From Flavobacteriales bacterium (lineage in GTDB: Bacteria > Bacteroidota > Bacteroidia > NS11-12g > UBA9320): DNA of 64,000 nucleotides. Position 1 is the first letter of the stretch, and the number at the start of each line of letters is the position of its first letter. The translations under genes were made by a program, and so were the position numbers. Positions 60,374 to 64,000 of the stretch are shown here, piece by piece. A model generated the notes under the pieces. The model was given only the letters and a program-made list of their open reading frames with translations. It was not told where the DNA came from and made no database searches. The stretch is from contig JACJZV010000004.1 of assembly GCA_020635395.1 (NCBI GenBank), forward strand, positions 124,001 through 188,000, given 5' to 3'.

Positions 60374-61591
60374 TCAGTGTTCTTGCCACTGAACAGATTT
60401 TAAATCAATACCTTCTTTAAACATTTCCCAGAGTGGACTCATGTCTCTCAACTTATTAACTGCTGTTTTAACATGGTCTATGGCAAAATCTATTTCCTCT
60501 TCGGTGGTAAACCTGCCCAATCCAAATCTAAGTGAGCTGTGAGCCAGTTCATCATCCAATCCTAAATTTTTGAGAACATAACTTGGCTCTAATGAAGCCG
60601 ATGTGCATGCCGACCCTGATGAAACGGCGATATCTTTTACCCCCATCATCAAGCCCTCCCCTTCAACATATTTAAAGGAAATGTTGGTTACATGAGGCAA
60701 CCGATTTTCTTTGTTTCCATTTACATAGGCTTCTTCAATGGTCAACAATTCGGCCTCCAATCTGTCTCTCATTCTCGATAATCGGGCAGCCTCATCAGCC
60801 ATTTCATTTTTGCACAATTCGCATGCTTTGCCAAACCCCACAATGCCGGGAACATTTAGCGTACCGCTTCTCATGCCTCGCTCATGGCCGCCACCACTCA
60901 TTTGTGCCGTTACTTTTACCCGTGGGTTTTTTCTCCTCACATACAACGCCCCAACACCTTTTGGCCCATACATTTTGTGAGCCGAGAACGACATCAAATC
61001 AATTTTCATCGCCTCCACATCTACCGGAATTTTACCAACGGCTTGGGTTGCATCGGTATGAAAAAGCACGTTGTTTCTGCGGGCTATATCCGCTATTTTT
61101 TCAATGGGTTGAATTACTCCAATTTCGTTATTCCCCAACATTACCGAAATAAGTATTGTTTTGGGTGTAATAGCCGCTTCCAGCTCATTTAAATTTATCA
61201 AACCATCGGCATTCGGTGCGAGGTAGGTTACTTCAGCCCCGCTTTTCTCCACTTCTTTGCACGAATCCAAAATGGCTTTGTGTTCTGTATTGACCGTTAT
61301 GATATGGTTACCTTTGGCCGCATACATTTCAAAAACACCTTTGATTGCCAAATTATCAGACTCTGTTGCACCCGAGGTAAAAATAATTTCTTTTGAAGAA
61401 GCATTAATAAGTGCTGCGATTTGCTCGCGAGCATAGTCAACAGCCTCCTCTGCATCCCAACCAAAAGGATGATTTCGGCTGGCCGCATTTCCAAATTTTG
61501 AAGTAAAATAAGGCATCATTGCTTCCAAAACCCTCGGATCCATTGGGGTTGTAGCATTGTTGTCGAGATAAATCGGTAACGATAACGTCAT
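60374..61591 (-). CDS. iscS: cysteine desulfurase IscS
   Basis: IscS takes sulfur from cysteine as an enzyme-bound persulfide using pyridoxal phosphate. The 405-residue protein has YLDNNATTPMDPRV at the start, TSGATESDNLAI near residue 70, the PLP lysine in SFSAHKMYGPKG near residue 208 and the catalytic Cys in SSGSACTSASLEPSYVL near residue 328. The insertion and length match the IscS/NifS group I. It heads the iscS-iscU-iscA operon. Confidence 0.96.
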   Translation of the reverse strand: MTLSLPIYLDNNATTPMDPRVLEAMMPYFTSKFGNAASRNHPFGWDAEEAVDYAREQIAALINASSKEIIFTSGATESDNLAIKGVFEMYAAKGNHIITVNTEHKAILDSCKEVEKSGAEVTYLAPNADGLINLNELEAAITPKTILISVMLGNNEIGVIQPIEKIADIARRNNVLFHTDATQAVGKIPVDVEAMKIDLMSFSAHKMYGPKGVGALYVRRKNPRVKVTAQMSGGGHERGMRSGTLNVPGIVGFGKACELCKNEMADEAARLSRMRDRLEAELLTIEEAYVNGNKENRLPHVTNISFKYVEGEGLMMGVKDIAVSSGSACTSASLEPSYVLKNLGLDDELAHSSLRFGLGRFTTEEEIDFAIDHVKTAVNKLRDMSPLWEMFKEGIDLKSVQWQEH

Positions 61592-61619
61592 TATTTTTAT
61601 TTAGATTAATTCTACACTG

Positions 61620-61627
61620 CAAATATA
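61620..61627 (-). promoter_or_regulatory. -7 promoter box of the isc operon
   Basis: On the minus strand TATATTTG matches TAnnTTTG exactly, about 28 bases before the iscS ATG. A TTG 24 bases further up (61654-61652) is a possible -33 element. No IscR-like site was recognised. Confidence 0.55.
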
Positions 61628-61750
61628 ACTGCATAAATCAGAAATTGTTTACAACTCTTGGAGAATTTAGTTGTGCCGGCCACTTTGAGCCAAAGACCCA
61701 ATCGAATCAATCCAACTTTTATTTTTACTTTGCCCAAAATTCATAAAACA

Positions 61751-62167
61751 TTGATACGTAAAATCGAACATTTGGGGATTGCAGTTAAATCATTGATTGA
61801 TTCGGATGATTTATTTTCAAAATTGCTAAACATAGAACCCTACAAAAAGGAAGTGGTGGAGTCGGAGGCCGTTTCAACATCCTTTTTTTTGTTGGGACAG
61901 ACAAAAGTGGAACTTTTGGAGTCGAAAAATGAAACCAGTGCCATTGCAAAATATATTGACAAACGGGGCGAAGGCATACATCATATTGCCTTAGATGTAA
62001 TTGACATGGACTTTGAAATTGACCGACTAAAAAAACTCGGATTCCTTTTTATTAATGAAAATGCCAAGGCAGGTGCCGACGGCAAAAAAATTGTTTTTCT
62101 TCATCCTAAGTCCACCAATGGTGTGTTGGTAGAACTATGCGAAGACATAAACAACCCAACTGTTTAA
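61751..62167 (+). CDS. mce: methylmalonyl-CoA epimerase
   Basis: The enzyme interconverts (R)- and (S)-methylmalonyl-CoA in propionate metabolism. Taking TTG at 61751 as start gives 138 residues beginning MIRKIEHLGIAVKS, normal for the family. The two VOC half-domains supply metal ligands: His in IEHLGIAV, His in GIHHIALDV near residue 84 and Glu in GVLVELCED near the end. A frame open further upstream (TTG at 61658) would add 31 residues unlike any epimerase and lies ahead of a -7-like box TTACTTTG (61725-61732). No mutase gene is adjacent. Confidence 0.88.
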   Translation: MIRKIEHLGIAVKSLIDSDDLFSKLLNIEPYKKEVVESEAVSTSFFLLGQTKVELLESKNETSAIAKYIDKRGEGIHHIALDVIDMDFEIDRLKKLGFLFINENAKAGADGKKIVFLHPKSTNGVLVELCEDINNPTV

Positions 62168-62170
62168 TAC

Positions 62171-62178
62171 TACTTTTG
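62171..62178 (+). promoter_or_regulatory. -7 promoter box of the M20 amidohydrolase gene
   Basis: TACTTTTG matches TAnnTTTG exactly and ends four bases before the ATG at 62183. No TTG lies at the usual upstream distance. Confidence 0.55.
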
Positions 62179-62182
62179 CACT

Positions 62183-63370
62183 ATGCTTGCTCAAACAATA
62201 AAACAACTTTGCAACCAACATTTTAGCGAAATTCAAGCGTTTCGACAAGAAATGCATGCCAACCCCGAACTTTCGTTTCAAGAATTTGAAACACAAAAAC
62301 GGGTAAAAGCGTACCTCGAAAAAATTGGCATTCAAAACATTCAAACATGTGCTACCACAGGTTTGGTAGCGTTGATTGAGGGGAAAAAACCTACGAAGAA
62401 AACCATTGCTCTTCGAGCAGATATTGATGCCTTACCGATTAATGAACTAAACAACTGCTCGTACAAATCTCAAAACGAAGGAGTTATGCACGCCTGTGGA
62501 CACGATGTGCATACGGCCAGTCTTTTGGGGGCGGCACAAATTCTCCAACAACTAAAAAATGAATTTGAAGGAACGATAAAACTGGTTTTTCAACCTGGAG
62601 AAGAAAAATTGCCCGGCGGTGCCTCTATTATGATACAAGAGGGTGTGCTGCGAAACCCCACCGTTGAAAAAATGGTTGGCCAACATGTGATGCCTCTGAT
62701 AGATGCAGGGAAAGTGGGATTTAGAAAAGGTTTATATATGGCCAGTGCCGACGAAATTTACATTACCATTCACGGCAAAGGTGGCCACGCCGCACATCCG
62801 CATCAAAACATTGACCCGGTAGCCATTTCTGCACAGGTTATAACGGCCTTGCAGCAAGTGGTTAGCCGACAGGCAAAACCTTCAATACCCAGTGTGCTGA
62901 GCATTGGTAAAATTGTTGGCCTGGGAGCCACCAACATCATTCCGGACAAGGTAGAAATGGAAGGCACTTTTCGCACGTTTAATGAGGAGTGGCGGGCAGA
63001 AGCTCACCAAAAAATAGTCAAAATAACCCGCGAAATTACCGAAGCACTTGGTGGCACATGCGATGTGGAAGTAAAAAAAGGGTATCCGTATTTAGAGAAC
63101 AACCCTGAGGTGACAGAGCAGGCAAAAAAATCTGCAATCGAGTATTTGGGAGAAGAAAATGTATTGGATTTGGACATTTGGCCTGCCGGAGAAGATTTTG
63201 CTTTTTACTCGCAGGTTGTGCCAAGCACTTTTTATAGATTGGGAATACGAAACCAACAGAAAGGAATAACCTCAATGCTACATACGCCCACTTTTGATAT
63301 TGACGAAGAGGCACTTCGGGTGGGTGCTGGGTTGATGGCCTATATTGCCCTAAAACAATTAGCCGAATGA
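62183..63370 (+). CDS. M20 family amidohydrolase (N-acyl-L-amino acid hydrolase type)
   Basis: The 395-residue protein is a M20D-type metallohydrolase that removes acyl groups from amino acids or related amides. It shows MHANPELSFQEFET near residue 27, ALRADIDALPINE near residue 77, MHACGHDVHTASLLGAA near residue 103 (metal Cys/His cluster), FQPGEEKLPGGASIMI near residue 138 and GKGGHAAHPHQNIDPV near residue 201. The C-terminal PAGEDFAFYSQVVPSTFYRLG is typical. No signal peptide, so it is cytosolic. The natural substrate cannot be read from sequence. The stop overlaps the next gene by four bases. Confidence 0.92.
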   Translation: MLAQTIKQLCNQHFSEIQAFRQEMHANPELSFQEFETQKRVKAYLEKIGIQNIQTCATTGLVALIEGKKPTKKTIALRADIDALPINELNNCSYKSQNEGVMHACGHDVHTASLLGAAQILQQLKNEFEGTIKLVFQPGEEKLPGGASIMIQEGVLRNPTVEKMVGQHVMPLIDAGKVGFRKGLYMASADEIYITIHGKGGHAAHPHQNIDPVAISAQVITALQQVVSRQAKPSIPSVLSIGKIVGLGATNIIPDKVEMEGTFRTFNEEWRAEAHQKIVKITREITEALGGTCDVEVKKGYPYLENNPEVTEQAKKSAIEYLGEENVLDLDIWPAGEDFAFYSQVVPSTFYRLGIRNQQKGITSMLHTPTFDIDEEALRVGAGLMAYIALKQLAE

Positions 63371-63735
63371 CCAAAAACGCCAAAAAAGAATTGGGCGAAA
63401 AAGGAGAAGAACTTGCCGCAAAACACCTGCAATCAAAAGGTTATGAGATAATTCACAAAAACTACCGAAGCGGTCGAGCCGAAATAGACATTATTGCTCA
63501 AATAGGCAACGACACTGTTTTTGTAGAGGTTAAAACCAGAAACACACACTATTTCGGTAATCCTGAAGAATTTGTCTCGACCAACAAAGAACAGCTATAT
63601 TTTGCGGCAGCCGATGAATACTGCTCAAAAAATGAAATTGAACATGGTATTCGCTTCGATATAATCTCCGTAGTTATAGAAAAAAACAACACCGAAATAA
63701 CGCACTTTGAAGATGCGTTCTGGCCCATGGCGTAA
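63367..63735 (+). CDS. YraN/UPF0102 family nuclease-like protein
   Basis: The 122-residue protein begins MTKNAKKELGEKGEELAAKHLQ and contains NYRSGRAEIDIIAQ near residue 36 and TVFVEVKTRNTHYFGNPEEFVS near residue 50 (in part). The E, D and E-V-K arrangement is that of a restriction-endonuclease-like fold, as in Holliday-junction resolvases; biochemical function of the UPF0102 family is not settled. Its ATGA overlap with the M20 gene suggests coupling but no shared pathway is evident. Confidence 0.9.
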   Translation: MTKNAKKELGEKGEELAAKHLQSKGYEIIHKNYRSGRAEIDIIAQIGNDTVFVEVKTRNTHYFGNPEEFVSTNKEQLYFAAADEYCSKNEIEHGIRFDIISVVIEKNNTEITHFEDAFWPMA

Positions 63736-64000
63736 CTGTACCATTTTGGGTTGTGCATAAAGCCTATTGAGAATTCCTCATTTCTGCAATGTGAGACCTC
63801 TTCCCGAAGCCCACAAACAACCGACTGATTATAAAAGGTTTATCAAAATCGCACATCTTTATTATAGTTGACAATTTACGGCAATAGGTTAGAAAAGGTG
63901 CTATTATACCCAATGTACCAATTAAGTTTCAATCTATTTTCCTATGCACATATTCTAATCAAATAGAAAATACTGGGCGTTATTCTTTCGTAAAAATCTG
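63736..64000. other. 265-base right-end region without a recognisable gene
   Basis: I see no open frame, hairpin or promoter that I can defend here. It may be the flank of a feature beyond the window. Confidence 0.5.

Noticed and set aside
61658..61750. Upstream TTG start of methylmalonyl-CoA epimerase
   Set aside because: The extra 31 residues do not resemble any epimerase and precede the -7-like box at 61725-61732.
1..64000. CRISPR arrays, toxin-antitoxin pairs, restriction-modification, retrons or prophage genes
   Set aside because: I looked for regularly spaced repeats and typical domains on both strands and found none; the window is core genome plus secreted-protein genes.

Overview
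The window is a gene-dense, AT-rich chromosomal segment from a member of the Bacteroidota. The evidence is five secreted proteins carrying type IX secretion (T9SS) C-terminal sorting domains, promoters of the TTG-N19/21-TAnnTTTG type, almost no Shine-Dalgarno sequences, a zinc-ligand-free L36, and gene orders typical of the phylum. The sequence does not fix the family; a free-living Chitinophagales- or Flavobacteriales-like organism is a guess. I see no prophage, insertion sequence, CRISPR array or integron.

Layout. 1-2.9 kb: 5' end of recN (minus), then surE, a small membrane protein, lpxB and a Cys-rich lipoprotein (plus). 2.9-7.4 kb: a paralogous Cys-rich secreted protein and hppD (minus), a DUF2797 protein (plus), a small cytochrome-like lipoprotein and ftsE (minus), trmB (plus). 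7.4-17 kb: secreted and metabolic genes, namely a gingipain-fold protein that seems to have lost both catalytic residues, a second cytochrome-like lipoprotein, a PKD/T9SS protein, an M1 aminopeptidase, an SRPBCC protein, an M42 peptidase, a rhodanese-thioredoxin lipoprotein, a BadF-type kinase and tRNA-Ala(GGC).

17.2-33.9 kb (minus): an unbroken 32-gene run from rpsL to rplQ combining the str, S10, spc and alpha operons, with a consensus promoter before rpsL, a probable internal promoter before infA and a terminator after rplQ. 34-38.8 kb: two overlapping genes for large T9SS cargo proteins. 39.3-41.6 kb: an M23 peptidase and a Bcp peroxiredoxin. 42-56.9 kb (minus): the 13-gene division and cell-wall (dcw) cluster mraZ-rsmH-ftsL-ftsI-murE-mraY-murD-ftsW-murG-murC-ftsQ-ftsA-ftsZ, with three 10-bp-spaced GTGG(G/T)A repeats before mraZ that match an MraZ operator. 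57.2-63.7 kb: an orphan UpxY-type NusG paralogue, two outer-membrane proteins, iscS-iscU-iscA, methylmalonyl-CoA epimerase, an M20 amidohydrolase and a YraN-family protein.

Most of the window is core machinery. The points that stand out are: at least eight genes whose promoter -7 box ends only 3-5 bases before the start codon, implying leaderless or nearly leaderless mRNAs; the probable pseudo-gingipain; two small unrecognised families (a four-Cys pair and a cytochrome pair with different haem motifs); a terminator-like hairpin forming the whole leader of trmB; and a pair of 56-bp imperfect palindromic repeats downstream of ftsZ.
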